The notes: a model not told the origin generated them from the letters alone. DNA of 64,000 nt from an uncultured Bacteroidales bacterium (GCA_903916595.1 CAIWXI010000014.1:1-64000); one strand, 5' to 3'; shown: positions 55,248-64,000, counted from the stretch's first letter. A program made the numbers and translations.

Positions 55248-57041
55248 ATGACAACGAACAGCAAATTAAACAAATGGGTTGAAGATTGGGCCGCAATATG
55301 CCAGCCCGACAAAGTATACTGGTGCGACGGTTCTGAAGAAGAAAACAACCGCCTTCTCGACCTTATGGTGAGTACAGGAATGGCTGTTAAACTGGATGAG
55401 AAAAAAAGACCGAACTCATACTATTTCCAGAGCGATCCCAGCGATGTGGCCAGGGTCGAGAACCGTACCTACATCTGTTCTGCAAAGCAGGAAGATGCCG
55501 GTCCGACGAACAATTGGATGGCCCCGGCCGAAATGAAAACATTGCTCCTTGGTATGTACACGGGATGTATGCGTGGCCGCACCATGTATATTATTCCTTT
55601 CAGCATGGGCCCCCTGGGTTCAAAGATCGCCCATATCGGCATCCAGATCACCGATTCTCCATATGTAGTGGTAAATATGCGCACCATGACCAGAATGGGA
55701 TCAGCTGTAATTGATGTTCTGGGCAACGGTGATTTCGTACCTTGTATTCATTCGGTGGGTGCTCCCCTGGAACCGGGTCAGAAGGATGTAAAATGGCCCT
55801 GCGCCCCGATTGAGAAGAAGTACATTACCCATTTCCCAGATACCAACGAAATCTTATCATTTGGCAGCGGTTATGGCGGAAATGCCCTTCTCGGCAAAAA
55901 ATGTTTCGCTCTCAGAATCGCTACAAATATGGCCCGGAGGCAGGGATGGCTTGCCGAACACATGCTTATCCTGGGGATCACTAATCCGCAGGGAGTAAAG
56001 AGATATTTTGCAGCTGCGTTCCCCAGTGCCTGCGGCAAAACCAACCTTGCGATGCTTATACCCACTATCCCAGGCTGGAAAGTTGAAACCGTTGGCGATG
56101 ACATTGCCTGGATGAAGTTTGGTGAAGACGGCAGGTTGTATGCCATCAATCCGGAAGCAGGTTTCTTCGGCGTTGCTCCTTATACTTCCATGGAGACCAA
56201 CCCGAACGCCATGCTTTCCTGCGCCTCCAACACCATTTTCACAAACACTGCGCTTACTCCCGACGGCGATATCTGGTGGGAAGGCATTGGTACTGATATT
56301 CCGGCAGGTTCCATCACCTGGGACAATAAAGTCTGGGATTCTTCAGTAACTACCCCGGCAGCCCATCCTAACGCCCGATTTACCGCTCCTGCAAAGCAGT
56401 GCCCTGCCATTGATCCCGATTGGGAAAATCCCAAAGGAGTCCCTATCTCGGCTTTCCTCTTCGGAGGCCGCCGTCCCGGCACTGTACCCCTGGTTTACCA
56501 AAGCTTCGACTGGAACCATGGCGTATTCCTTGGATCCATTGTTGGCTCGGAAGTCACAGCTGCTGCAATCGGACTGAAAGCCGGCGTTCGCCGCGATCCT
56601 TTTGCCATGCTGCCTTTCTGCGGGTATCATATGGGCGATTACTTCGGCCATTGGGTGAGCATGGGAGAAAATGCTCCGGATCCAACAAAACTGCCAAAGA
56701 TATTCAACGTGAACTGGTTCCGCAAAGGGGCTGACAATAAATTCCTATGGCCTGGTTATGGCGACAATATCCGCGTTCTGAAATGGATCTTCGAAACCCT
56801 TGAAGGCACTGCCGACGTTGTGGAAACACCTATCGGCTATGTTCCCGGTAAAACTGCCATTGACGTTAGTGGCTTACCCGATCTTGCTGCGAAAATGGAT
56901 AAGATCCTTGAGGTGAATACCCAGGATTGGCTTGCAGAATGTGATCTGATCGCGGAACACCAGGCTATCTTCGGCGACAGACTTCCTGCCGAAATGGCAA
57001 ACGAATACGAAAAACTGAAAGCAAGGCTTCAGAAATCATAG
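55248..57041 (+). CDS. pckG: GTP-dependent phosphoenolpyruvate carboxykinase
   Basis: PckG interconverts oxaloacetate and phosphoenolpyruvate with GTP. The 597-residue length and motifs match the GTP class: [37 protein letters not shown], the P-loop [44 protein letters not shown], and [21 protein letters not shown]. The ATP-dependent type more usual in Bacteroides is thus replaced or supplemented here. A cobalamin adenosyltransferase gene starts 14 bp after its stop, suggesting co-transcription and a link to methylmalonyl-CoA/propionate metabolism (inference). Confidence 0.96.
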   Translation: MTTNSKLNKWVEDWAAICQPDKVYWCDGSEEENNRLLDLMVSTGMAVKLDEKKRPNSYYFQSDPSDVARVENRTYICSAKQEDAGPTNNWMAPAEMKTLLLGMYTGCMRGRTMYIIPFSMGPLGSKIAHIGIQITDSPYVVVNMRTMTRMGSAVIDVLGNGDFVPCIHSVGAPLEPGQKDVKWPCAPIEKKYITHFPDTNEILSFGSGYGGNALLGKKCFALRIATNMARRQGWLAEHMLILGITNPQGVKRYFAAAFPSACGKTNLAMLIPTIPGWKVETVGDDIAWMKFGEDGRLYAINPEAGFFGVAPYTSMETNPNAMLSCASNTIFTNTALTPDGDIWWEGIGTDIPAGSITWDNKVWDSSVTTPAAHPNARFTAPAKQCPAIDPDWENPKGVPISAFLFGGRRPGTVPLVYQSFDWNHGVFLGSIVGSEVTAAAIGLKAGVRRDPFAMLPFCGYHMGDYFGHWVSMGENAPDPTKLPKIFNVNWFRKGADNKFLWPGYGDNIRVLKWIFETLEGTADVVETPIGYVPGKTAIDVSGLPDLAAKMDKILEVNTQDWLAECDLIAEHQAIFGDRLPAEMANEYEKLKARLQKS

Positions 57042-57055
57042 TTTTGACCGGCCCG

Positions 57056-57616
57056 ATGACAGGCGAAAACAAGATTTATACAAAAGGCGGAGATAAAGGT
57101 GAGACTTCCCTTCTTGGCGGCACTCGTGTAAAGAAAAGCCATGAAAGGGTTGAAGCATACGGCAACCTGGATGAACTGAACAGCTTTATCGGGCTCATCC
57201 GTGACCAGAATATCAACCCTCATTATATTGATGTTCTGGGCCGTGTGCAGGAAGTTCTTTTTATTTCCGAGGCGCTTGTTGCCCGGGATCCGGAAAAGGA
57301 AACAGTTAATCTGCCTCATTTCGGGGATGATGACATCCGCAGACTTGAACAGGAAATAGATACCATGAACGAGGATCTTCCCGAGTTAAAGAATTTCATT
57401 CTCCCGGGAGGCCATATTACCGCTTCATACTGCCATATCGCCAGGACCGTTTGCCGCAGGGCCGAACGATCGCTCATACGTCTGAACGAAAACAATACGG
57501 TTGATGAAATAATAATACGTTTCATCAACCGTTTATCGGATTATCTGTTTGTACTTGCACGAAAAACGTGTAAAGACCATGGTGCGAAAGAAAGACTTTG
57601 GATTACACGCAGATAA
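57056..57616 (+). CDS. cob(I)yrinic acid a,c-diamide adenosyltransferase (PduO/MMAB type)
   Basis: The 186-residue product begins GENKIYTKGGDKGETSLLGGTRVKKSHERVEAYGNLDELNSFIGL, the ATP-binding signature of PduO-type ATP:corrinoid adenosyltransferases, and has FILPGGHITASYCHIARTVCRRAERSL and INRLSDYLFVLARK at the C-terminus. It makes adenosylcobalamin, the cofactor of methylmalonyl-CoA mutase. The ATG at 57056 is used rather than an upstream TTG. It sits directly after pckG. Confidence 0.92.
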   Translation: MTGENKIYTKGGDKGETSLLGGTRVKKSHERVEAYGNLDELNSFIGLIRDQNINPHYIDVLGRVQEVLFISEALVARDPEKETVNLPHFGDDDIRRLEQEIDTMNEDLPELKNFILPGGHITASYCHIARTVCRRAERSLIRLNENNTVDEIIIRFINRLSDYLFVLARKTCKDHGAKERLWITRR

Positions 57617-57652
57617 AAAAGATTGTATTTGTTTTTCTGATTTTATTTTTTA

Positions 57653-57660
57653 TACTTTTG
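57653..57660 (+). promoter_or_regulatory. Bacteroidota -7 promoter element (TACTTTTG) with a possible -33 TTTG
   Basis: Exact TAnnTTTG match ending 25 bp before the DUF2795 gene ATG. TTTG at 57628-57631, separated by 21 bp, fits the -33 element. Confidence 0.7.
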
Positions 57661-57685
57661 CAGCTATTTTTAAACATTTGTAGAA

Positions 57686-57907
57686 ATGTACTGGACACTT
57701 GAACTGGCCTCTAAACTTGAAGATGCTCCGTGGCCTGCCACGAAAGATGAGCTTATCGATTGGGCTATCCGCTCAGGCGCTCCTCAGGAAGTAGTTGAAA
57801 ACCTCAAAGAAATTGAGGATGAAGGGGAAACCTATGAACGTATCGAAGACATCTGGCCTGATTATCCGACCAAGGACGATTTTTTCTTTCACGAAGACGA
57901 GTATTAA
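57686..57907 (+). CDS. DUF2795-type small conserved protein
   Basis: This 73-residue protein reads MYWTLELASKLEDAPWPATKDELIDWAIRSGAP..., then ENLKEIEDEGETYERIEDIWPDYPTKDDFFFHEDEY. The pattern, with its very acidic C-terminus, is that of small DUF2795 proteins conserved across Bacteroidota. Function unknown. It has a good promoter and is followed by an octamer array and the converging rsmD. Confidence 0.85.
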   Translation: MYWTLELASKLEDAPWPATKDELIDWAIRSGAPQEVVENLKEIEDEGETYERIEDIWPDYPTKDDFFFHEDEY

Positions 57908-57909
57908 AT

Positions 57910-57976
57910 TGTGAAATAGCGAAATAGCGAAATGGTGAAATGGTGAAAATTCCAATTTCGCAATTTCACTATTTCA
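57910..57976. repeat. 8-bp tandem repeat array (GAAATAGC/GAAATGGT family) with inverted half
   Basis: The left half (57910-57950) is in the sense of the upstream DUF2795 gene; the right half (about 57953-57976, AATTTCGCAATTTCACTATTTC) is the reverse complement, thus in the sense of the converging rsmD. The two halves can pair into an imperfect hairpin followed by a T run, which could stop transcription from both sides. Confidence 0.75.
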
Positions 57977-57984
57977 ACATTTTT

Positions 57985-58521
57985 TCACTTTTTCCTGAAA
58001 AAAGTGAAATTCACTTCCCCGTAATTCCTGTGCTGCTCAAAACCGGAAACTCCGCTGAAATCATATTTTTTAGGATGTTCGAGGATGAATAATCCCCCGG
58101 AAACCAGCAGAGTCCCGCTAAGCACAAGCTCTGGCAGGTCGGGCAGCTGGGGCAGATCATACGGCGGATCGGCAAAAATAAGGTCCCATGTATCGAAGGT
58201 CTGCTTCACGAAAGTAAAAACATTTGCTTTTACCGGAAAAAGATTTTCTATTTTCAGCTCCATTCCGGTACGATGAATAAAACTTAAACACCGAGGTTCC
58301 TTTTCAACAGAAGTGACACGCTTGCAACCTCTCGAAACAAATTCAATGGAGATGCTGCCGGTTCCGGCAAACAGGTCAAGTACGCCGATGGATTCATAAT
58401 CCACAAGATTGTTAAGGACATTGAATAAAGCTTCTTTGGCGAAATCGGTAGTGGGTCGCAACGGAAGATTATTCGGGGGATGCAGCTTCCGGCCTTTGAA
58501 GGTGCCGCTTATGATCCGCAT
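57985..58521 (-). CDS. rsmD: 16S rRNA (guanine(966)-N2)-methyltransferase
   Basis: RsmD methylates G966 of 16S rRNA. The 178-residue product starts MRIISGTFKGRKLHPPN, then LRPTTDFAKEALFNVLNN, VLDLFAGTGSISIEFVSRG (motif I), and LIFADPPYDLPQL, carrying the DPPY catalytic motif. The length and order match the family. Its start overlaps the 3' end of the DUF3822 gene by 13 bp, the neighbour usual in Bacteroidota. Confidence 0.95.
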   Translation of the reverse strand: MRIISGTFKGRKLHPPNNLPLRPTTDFAKEALFNVLNNLVDYESIGVLDLFAGTGSISIEFVSRGCKRVTSVEKEPRCLSFIHRTGMELKIENLFPVKANVFTFVKQTFDTWDLIFADPPYDLPQLPDLPELVLSGTLLVSGGLFILEHPKKYDFSGVSGFEQHRNYGEVNFTFFRKK

Positions 58522-59399
58522 GAGTTGAAATTAAGCAGGGGATAGTAAGACTGAGGGGCAATGACATCAAACACCGGACTGTATTTAAATGTCTCGTTTC
58601 TCCTTCCGAATTCCATGTTCTTCACGTATCTGTATATAAGTTCGAATAGATTGGACCCGCGGTCGATGTTCCCAAGCAGTACCACAGATGACAGTTCAGG
58701 GTTCAGCCCAAGCTGTTCCAGTATGAAAATGAGAAAATACACAACATCCTCGGCAACCATCCATGTGAACGTGTTCAGGTATTGTATCTGTTTTCCATCA
58801 TAAATCAGTATGTCAAAACTTTTTTCTTTGATATGTAAAAAAATCCGGTTCGCGTTGATTCGTGCTTTAAAATTCATCCATACAGATTGTATAAGAATGG
58901 TCGACAGGCTTGATATCCGGGCTGAAGGGAACAGCTGTTTAACAGATTCTTCGAGCGCTTTTGGGATAGCGTAAACATTGTAATTATCAAACTGCTGAAT
59001 ATGGTCGGCAAGAACATGTTCATCGGCTGCTACCTGGTAATTAAACTTCAGAAAGATCTCCGCCTCCTGAGCATCGAAGAGTGGGCCGGGAATAAGCGTG
59101 TTTTTCTTCCCCTCATAAGCAATCTTTACCGACTTGAAAGGGTTTTTCAGCCATGGATTTGCTGTGAGAACACTCTTTAGGAAATCGTCGAACGACAATT
59201 TAAACCCTGGTTTGGCTTTCGGGATAAAATCATTGCGGCGGTAGTCCTGAATTAAAACATATTTATTCAGACGATAGTCCATTACACAATATGCTATATG
59301 GGCTTCGCTGAATTGCAAGGAAAGTCCGTAATTTCTCGTTTCCTGGCCGGTAAATGTACTATCGGCCCGGTTCACAACAACAGTATAAAAATCAGGCAT
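58509..59399 (-). CDS. DUF3822 family protein
   Basis: This 296-residue soluble protein resembles the DUF3822 family, proteins of about 260-300 residues that sit beside rsmD in Bacteroidota and have an actin/ASKHA-like fold predicted for part of the sequence. Conserved pieces include YGLSLQFSEAHIAYCVMDYRLNKYVLI and HIKEKSFDILIYDGKQIQYLNTFTW. It overlaps rsmD by 13 bp. Function is not established. Confidence 0.8.
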   Translation of the reverse strand: MPDFYTVVVNRADSTFTGQETRNYGLSLQFSEAHIAYCVMDYRLNKYVLIQDYRRNDFIPKAKPGFKLSFDDFLKSVLTANPWLKNPFKSVKIAYEGKKNTLIPGPLFDAQEAEIFLKFNYQVAADEHVLADHIQQFDNYNVYAIPKALEESVKQLFPSARISSLSTILIQSVWMNFKARINANRIFLHIKEKSFDILIYDGKQIQYLNTFTWMVAEDVVYFLIFILEQLGLNPELSSVVLLGNIDRGSNLFELIYRYVKNMEFGRRNETFKYSPVFDVIAPQSYYPLLNFNSCGS

Positions 59400-59403
59400 G
59401 CGT

Positions 59404-60681
59404 TCAGACGATCAAGACGAATATGATATTTACTGCAATAATAATTATAAATCCTGAAACCAGGATGATCCATGATTTTCGTCCCGAGAAGAAACAACCA
59501 TATACAAGTTTCAGAACATTGTTGCTGACCAGGGCCTGAAGTGTTGCCATTGCTACAGCGTCAATACTCACACTGAATTTGCCCTGGAACAGGTTGATCA
59601 GGAAAGGATCTATATCTGTAAGGCCCACGATGTACGACATCACATTCAGTCCCGTTGTTCCGAAACGGTTCACCACGGCATAGGTGATCAGTGAGAAGGC
59701 AATATACAAGGCCGTAAAAATAAGTGCGACCTTGAATTCCAGCGGATTTTTATCCTCCGTAAGGCCTTCCTTGACACTGCTTTGAGCTTTATCCCTGAAG
59801 AAAATAAACAACGCTATTCCGGAAGAAATAAGGGCCAGAACTATAAAATAAATCCAGGTCCTGAGAAACAATTCGTAGTTAAAGATTAAAATAATCAACA
59901 GTATTCTCACGTACATCATCGCAGTCGCAAATACAATGGCGGCCATATATTGTTTCAGATGGGCCTGGTCGTCATGGCTTTTCCTGGCCAGTATTATCGT
60001 GGTGGCAGTACTGCTATACATGCCTCCGAGTATGCCTGAGATAATAATACTCCCGTCCTTGAAAACAAATTTCTTCAGCAGATATGAGATGTAGGATATA
60101 GTTGAAATTACGACAACCGCCAACCAGATCTTGTATGGGGTGAGGCTGATCCCCGGTATAAAAGGGATATCCGGAACAAGTGGAAGAATGACCCCCGCGA
60201 TGATGAGAAATTTGCCCAGAGTAAGAAATTCGTTACGATCGAATTTATGCGAAATATTGATAAAAAGTTCTTTGAGCTCGGCAAAAATCAGCACAGTCAC
60301 TACGATCAGCAAAACCATCCATTTTGGTTGTGTAAGGATAACAGGCCCCAGGCTGTATGTTATCAGGGCAATTACGATGGTAGTGATGCCATAATCGCTA
60401 TGAATTTTTATATGAAAGTAATACGCGATGGCAAGGATTACAATCAATGCGAGTCCGCCACCTACAAACAACTTGTATCCTGCCGGATCAAGCAAAGCAA
60501 GAACATAGCCCAGCATTCCTATAAATGTGAAGGTTCTGTCTGTGCCGAAAGTTTGCCTTGCATCATCTTTCTGCTGATGAAGCTGGCGTTGGGAAAGGCC
60601 AATCAGCAAAGAAAAAACCGTGATGATTAAAAAATCAATCATGGTCCGGGGAATCTGGTTAATGTATTCCATAACACTCAA
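59404..60681 (-). CDS. MgtC/SapB-like membrane protein with DUF4010
   Basis: The 425-residue product has about twelve hydrophobic segments. The N-terminal third (LLIGLSQRQLHQQKDDARQTFGTDRTFTFIGMLGYVLALL) fits MgtC/SapB, and the remainder fits DUF4010 (GMYSSTATTIILARKSHDDQAHLKQYMAAIVFATAMMYVRILLI, TDIDPFLINLF). These fused proteins are found in many bacteria; an ion- or stress-linked role is guessed from MgtC. It lies 3 bp from the HsdR-N-like gene and 4 bp from DUF3822, so a leftward operon with rsmD is likely. Confidence 0.85.
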   Translation of the reverse strand: MSVMEYINQIPRTMIDFLIITVFSLLIGLSQRQLHQQKDDARQTFGTDRTFTFIGMLGYVLALLDPAGYKLFVGGGLALIVILAIAYYFHIKIHSDYGITTIVIALITYSLGPVILTQPKWMVLLIVVTVLIFAELKELFINISHKFDRNEFLTLGKFLIIAGVILPLVPDIPFIPGISLTPYKIWLAVVVISTISYISYLLKKFVFKDGSIIISGILGGMYSSTATTIILARKSHDDQAHLKQYMAAIVFATAMMYVRILLIILIFNYELFLRTWIYFIVLALISSGIALFIFFRDKAQSSVKEGLTEDKNPLEFKVALIFTALYIAFSLITYAVVNRFGTTGLNVMSYIVGLTDIDPFLINLFQGKFSVSIDAVAMATLQALVSNNVLKLVYGCFFSGRKSWIILVSGFIIIIAVNIIFVLIV

Positions 60682-60684
60682 AAT

Positions 60685-61158
60685 TTAATCATGAAACTGT
60701 TCATGAAGTTCATTGTACGCTGGAAATTCTTCAAGAAAAATATAACTCCCTTTCTCAGGGTCCATACGGCAAATATAATGCTGTATTCCATTAGTGAGGA
60801 CAAGGTAAGAGACTTTTAAAGTAAAATTATACATCGCCAGCTGGTCGAATGCTTTTTGTGTGATCTCAACCGAGGGGGCCTTGCATTCGACTGCCATCAG
60901 TGGTTTTCCTTCTCGTCCGTAAATGACTATATCACTGCGTTTCGTCAGGTGGTTATATGTCAGGGTGGCTTCAACATGAAGCAAAGAAGCAGGATAGCCG
61001 TGATGATTGACCAGAAAATTAATAAAGTGCTGCCTCACCCATTCTTCGGGAGTAAGCCTGACAAATTTTTTGCGGACAGGGTCAAAGATTTCCTGTTTAC
61101 CATTCTGTTTTTCGCGTATCCTTTCAGGATATTCAGGTAGTTTAAGTCTGGGCATCAT
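60685..61158 (-). CDS. stand-alone HsdR N-terminal-like nuclease domain
   Basis: The 157-residue product matches the HsdR_N_2 family: EEWVRQHFINFLVNHHGYP, then HVEATLTYNHLTKRSDIVIYGREGKPLMAVECKAP, which gives the PD-(D/E)xK nuclease residues D in SDIVIY and E-x-K in VECKAP. It lacks the helicase and specificity parts of a type I restriction system, and no hsdM or hsdS is nearby. Such lone domains are conserved beside holA in Bacteroidota and their role is not known. A -7 element at 61166-61173 lies directly upstream. Confidence 0.85.
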   Translation of the reverse strand: MMPRLKLPEYPERIREKQNGKQEIFDPVRKKFVRLTPEEWVRQHFINFLVNHHGYPASLLHVEATLTYNHLTKRSDIVIYGREGKPLMAVECKAPSVEITQKAFDQLAMYNFTLKVSYLVLTNGIQHYICRMDPEKGSYIFLEEFPAYNELHEQFHD

Positions 61159-61165
61159 CTTCCAA

Positions 61166-61173
61166 CAAATATA
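61166..61173 (-). promoter_or_regulatory. Bacteroidota -7 promoter element (TATATTTG on minus strand)
   Basis: Exact TAnnTTTG match on the minus strand just before the HsdR-N-like start at 61158, so the transcript would have a very short leader. Divergent from 61195-61202. Confidence 0.4.
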
Positions 61174-61194
61174 AGGATAAAGATGATAAATGGC

Positions 61195-61202
61195 TATCTT
61201 TG
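61195..61202 (+). promoter_or_regulatory. Bacteroidota -7 promoter element (TATCTTTG)
   Basis: Exact TAnnTTTG match. It overlaps the in-frame ATG at 61190 and so rules that start out for holA. Confidence 0.6.
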
Positions 61203-61237
61203 TAAGGCAGGAATTTATGTTAAGCCTGCTGATTCAT

Positions 61238-62248
61238 ATGGCCAGGGAGACCGGTTTCGAAAACATCATATCCGACCTTAAAAATAAAATATATTACCCG
61301 GTATACCTTTTATTCGGGGAAGAACCGTATTTCATCGACCTTATTTCTGATTTTATTGAAGGGAACATTTTAAGCAGTCAGGAAAAGGAATTCAATCAGA
61401 ATATTGTTTACGGCAAGGATGTTAATGTGGCAACGGTAGTGAGTTATGCAAAGCGCTATCCGATGATGTCGAATTACCAGGTTCTTATTGTGAAAGAAGC
61501 CCAGGATCTTACCGACATAGAATCTTTTCTGCCCTATGTCCAGGACCCGGTGAAATCGACGATCCTGGTTTTGTGCTACAAATACGGGAAGATCGACAAA
61601 CGCAAATCCCTTTTCAAAGCTGTCGAGAAAACAGGGGTTGTGATGGAATCTGCTTTTTTTTATGATAACAAGATCCCTGAATGGATCAATACTTATGTGA
61701 GAGAACGAGGGTTCTCAATCTCACCCAAGGCTTCCGTTCTGCTTGCCGAATTTGTGGGGAACGAACTCTCGAAGATCGTTAATGAACTGACTAAACTTTT
61801 TATCAACCTGCCTGCCGGCTCTGAAATAACCGAAGATGTAATTGAAAAGAACATTGGGATCAGCAAAGATTTTAATGTGTTTGAACTTCAGAAGGCCTTA
61901 GGAAAAAAAGACGTTTATAAAGCCAACATGATCATACGGTATTTTGGAGCAAACCTGAAGGATAACCCGCTCGTGAAGATCATTCCGATACTGTATTTAT
62001 TTTTTACCAAGATTCTTCTCTACCATTATCTTCCTGATAAATCGCGCAACAATGCAGCGGCTGCATTGTCGGTTAACCCCTTTTTTATACAGGATTACCA
62101 GACCGCGGCAAGGAACTACCCGGTTCACCGGCTTGTGGCCGTGATCTCAGACCTGAGAGAATATGACCTGAAGGCAAAAGGGCTTGATAATGCCACAGCT
62201 ACTGATGGCGAACTCATGAAAGAACTTGTGTTTAAAATTTTGCACTAA
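61238..62248 (+). CDS. holA: DNA polymerase III delta subunit
   Basis: HolA opens the sliding clamp in the clamp-loader complex. The 336-residue product begins MARETGFENIISDLKNKIYYPVYLLFGEEPYFIDLISDFI, the conserved start (LxGEExYxID) of the delta family; the middle holds KRYPMMSNYQVLIVKEAQDL (AAA+-like domain I/II) and the C-terminus is all-helical (FELQKALGKKDVYKANMIIRYFG). The ATG at 61238 is used; 61217 is possible, while 61190 overlaps the promoter. It overlaps the converging acyl-CoA ligase gene by 4 bp. Confidence 0.92.
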   Translation: MARETGFENIISDLKNKIYYPVYLLFGEEPYFIDLISDFIEGNILSSQEKEFNQNIVYGKDVNVATVVSYAKRYPMMSNYQVLIVKEAQDLTDIESFLPYVQDPVKSTILVLCYKYGKIDKRKSLFKAVEKTGVVMESAFFYDNKIPEWINTYVRERGFSISPKASVLLAEFVGNELSKIVNELTKLFINLPAGSEITEDVIEKNIGISKDFNVFELQKALGKKDVYKANMIIRYFGANLKDNPLVKIIPILYLFFTKILLYHYLPDKSRNNAAAALSVNPFFIQDYQTAARNYPVHRLVAVISDLREYDLKAKGLDNATATDGELMKELVFKILH

Positions 62249-64000
62249 GATTCCTCTTCCAGTCTATAGTTATACTCTTTCGACCGGTAAGTATCTTCAA
62301 TAAGCCTCGCGTATTTCTCCTGAATAAATTTCCTCCTGAGTTTCAGTGTCGGCGAAAATTCTCCCGAATCAACGCTCCAATCACCCGGAAGCAGCCTGAA
62401 TTTTTTTATTTTCTCGGTTTGTCCAAGTTCAAGATTAAAGCGTTCGACCTCCTCCCGAAACCGTTTGATGATTTTTGTATTCCTGATGGCTTTTTCAGGG
62501 CTTATAAAGCTGATCTCTTTTACCTTGCACCATCCACTGAGATATTCCATATTCGGGACTATCAGGGCTGCCGTGTACTTACGGTTCTCACCAATCACAA
62601 TAATATGCTCAATAAAAGGTGATTCCCTGAATTTCTGCTCAATCACCTGTGGTGCGATATATTTACCTGTTGAAGTTTTAAATATTTCTTTTTTACGGTC
62701 TGTGATCCTGAGATATTTCCCGTCTTCCAGAACACCAAGATCTCCTGTATGGAACCAACCTTCATCATCAATAACTTCACTGGTCCGTTCAGGACGATTA
62801 TAGTATCCCATCATCACATTGGGCCCACGGCAAAGTATTTCATTATCCCCGGCGATCCTCACTTCGACTCCAGTAAGAACAGGGCCGACAGTACCAAACC
62901 TGATCCCGTCCTTCCCGAAGGTAGACACAGCGATAACAGGAGATGTTTCCGTGAGACCGTAGCCTTCCATTAACGGGATGCCTGCAGCCCAAAAGACCCT
63001 GGCCAGACGTGGATGCAAAGCCGCCCCTCCCGAGATTATCAGTCTTACCCTTCCTCCAAGCGCTTTTTTCCATTTATTGAAAACCAAAAGCCTGGCAATA
63101 AACAGCTTGATATCATAAAATAATCCCAGCCGGTGATTTAGTTCAAATTTATGACCCTGACTCAAAGCCCAGAAAAAAATCATTTTCCTGATCCCTTTCA
63201 TGTTTTTTCCGCGAATTACAGTACGGTCATAAATCTTTTCCAGCACCCGGGGCACGGCTGCAAAAGTATCAGGCTTCACTTCCCGGATCTGGTCTCCTAC
63301 TTTTTCGATATTCTCGCAGTAGTAAATTGACATCCCGAAATACTGGTACAGATAGTTCAGCATCCGCTCATACACATGGCATAAAGGTAAAAAACTAAGA
63401 ACCTTATCCTGGCTTGTAAAATCAGGGATTGCAGCACAACTCATGAAATTGCTTATCAGGTTACTATGCGAAAGCATCACACCTTTAGGGCGGCCTGTGG
63501 TTCCTGAAGTGTAGATAATTGTCGCCAGATCCTGAGGTTTTATTTCAGCCTTTATCTGGTCCAGAACCTCTGGTGCAGGATGTTTTATTCCCAGCTCGAG
63601 CAGCTCTTTCCAGTGTCTTAAGCCCTTGACTCTTTCGATACTGAATATCTCTTTAAGACTGGCCACATTGGGGCATATCTTTTTTACCCTTTGGTATATT
63701 TCACTATTTGAAACAATCAGGTATTCAGAATTTGAATCATTCAGGATATAACAATATGTATCATCACTCACTGTAGGATAAATAGGAACCTGAACAGCCC
63801 CTATTTGCATGATTCCCATATCAAAAAAATTCCACTCAGGACTATTTAACAGGACTGTTGCAATTTTCGCATCTTTTTTGACCCCAAGTGAAAGAAGTCC
63901 ATAACTGATGGTTCTTGAATAACCAATATAATCGGCCGAGGAATACGAATGCCATTTGCCTGCTTTACGTTTCAGCAGTGCATCAGCCTTGGATGGATAG
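62245..64000 (-). CDS. long-chain acyl-CoA synthetase (AMP-forming), 5' end cut by window edge
   Basis: The frame stays open to the right edge; 585 codons are visible (the last one, reading inward from 63999, is Tyr), and the start lies outside. An internal ATG at 63819 is not the real start, because upstream residues (WHSYSSADYIGYSRTISYGLLSLGV, SPEWNFFDMGI) fit the family. Motifs are the AMP-binding TIIYTSGTTGRPKGVMLSH, GYGLTETSPVIAVS, GWFHTGDLGVLEDGKYLRITDRKKEIFKTSTGKYI. It activates fatty acids with ATP and CoA; FadD15-type in Bacteroidota. Confidence 0.92.
   Translation of the reverse strand, partial: YPSKADALLKRKAGKWHSYSSADYIGYSRTISYGLLSLGVKKDAKIATVLLNSPEWNFFDMGIMQIGAVQVPIYPTVSDDTYCYILNDSNSEYLIVSNSEIYQRVKKICPNVASLKEIFSIERVKGLRHWKELLELGIKHPAPEVLDQIKAEIKPQDLATIIYTSGTTGRPKGVMLSHSNLISNFMSCAAIPDFTSQDKVLSFLPLCHVYERMLNYLYQYFGMSIYYCENIEKVGDQIREVKPDTFAAVPRVLEKIYDRTVIRGKNMKGIRKMIFFWALSQGHKFELNHRLGLFYDIKLFIARLLVFNKWKKALGGRVRLIISGGAALHPRLARVFWAAGIPLMEGYGLTETSPVIAVSTFGKDGIRFGTVGPVLTGVEVRIAGDNEILCRGPNVMMGYYNRPERTSEVIDDEGWFHTGDLGVLEDGKYLRITDRKKEIFKTSTGKYIAPQVIEQKFRESPFIEHIIVIGENRKYTAALIVPNMEYLSGWCKVKEISFISPEKAIRNTKIIKRFREEVERFNLELGQTEKIKKFRLLPGDWSVDSGEFSPTLKLRRKFIQEKYARLIEDTYRSKEYNYRLEEES

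Overview
The window is a stretch of a Bacteroidota (Bacteroidetes) chromosome, probably of the order Bacteroidales or a close relative. The evidence is a complete Bacteroidota-type division and cell-wall (dcw) cluster with an FtsZ carrying a long tail, type IX secretion (T9SS) and gliding genes (gldB, a porT-like gene), four secreted proteins with T9SS C-terminal sorting domains, and many TAnnTTTG promoter elements, the -7 box of this phylum. Murein is probably of the meso-diaminopimelate type, because MurE carries DNPR. No rRNA, tRNA, intact insertion sequence, prophage or CRISPR array was found.

Layout. 1-5.5 kb is an AT-rich accessory region: the 5' part of a large RHS/YD-like secreted protein (open through the left edge), a possible decayed transposase, a seven-repeat T9SS cargo protein, and a frameshifted remnant of an Ig-repeat adhesin. 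5.5-10 kb holds another T9SS cargo protein, a CBM48-like protein, an unknown membrane-anchored protein and a YihY/BrkB membrane protein. 10-13.8 kb is a leftward operon of a sigma-54-type response regulator without a DNA-binding domain, a glycosyltransferase and a flippase. 13.9-16.1 kb is an FG-GAP/VCBS T9SS cargo protein. 16.4-31.5 kb is the dcw cluster: mraZ, rsmH, ftsL, ftsI, murE, mraY, a stand-alone MurD C-terminal domain, ftsW, murG, murC, ftsQ, ftsA, ftsZ. 31.6-37.7 kb is a leftward run of envelope-type genes (GT-C-like membrane protein, SDR, geranylgeranyl-reductase-like enzyme, heptose-7-phosphate kinase, ABC ATPase, methyltransferase). 37.8-64 kb is housekeeping: mqnP-like, comM, gldB, porT, nadE, nfu, mrp, an alkyltransferase-like gene, a MerR gene, an M23 peptidase, alaS, a T9SS type-B cargo protein, an AlkD-like gene, an aminotransferase, pckG, a cobalamin adenosyltransferase, rsmD, DUF3822, a DUF4010/MgtC-type gene, an HsdR-N-like gene, holA and a long-chain acyl-CoA ligase cut by the right edge.

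Two things stand out. First, the murD slot of the dcw operon holds only a 182-residue C-terminal domain, intact as a reading frame but lacking the UDP-substrate and ATP domains and the D-glutamate contacts; the cell must make UDP-MurNAc-L-Ala-D-Glu with another enzyme, and this domain may have become something else. Second, from 13.9 kb onward the window has at least fourteen short arrays of degenerate 7- or 8-bp tandem repeats in several sequence families. The GAAATGGT family sits directly after stop codons, always in the same sense. Others lie inside genes and are translated: a linker in NadE, AlaRS and MurG, and the signal peptide of a T9SS protein. They resemble in kind the heptanucleotide STRR repeats known from cyanobacteria.
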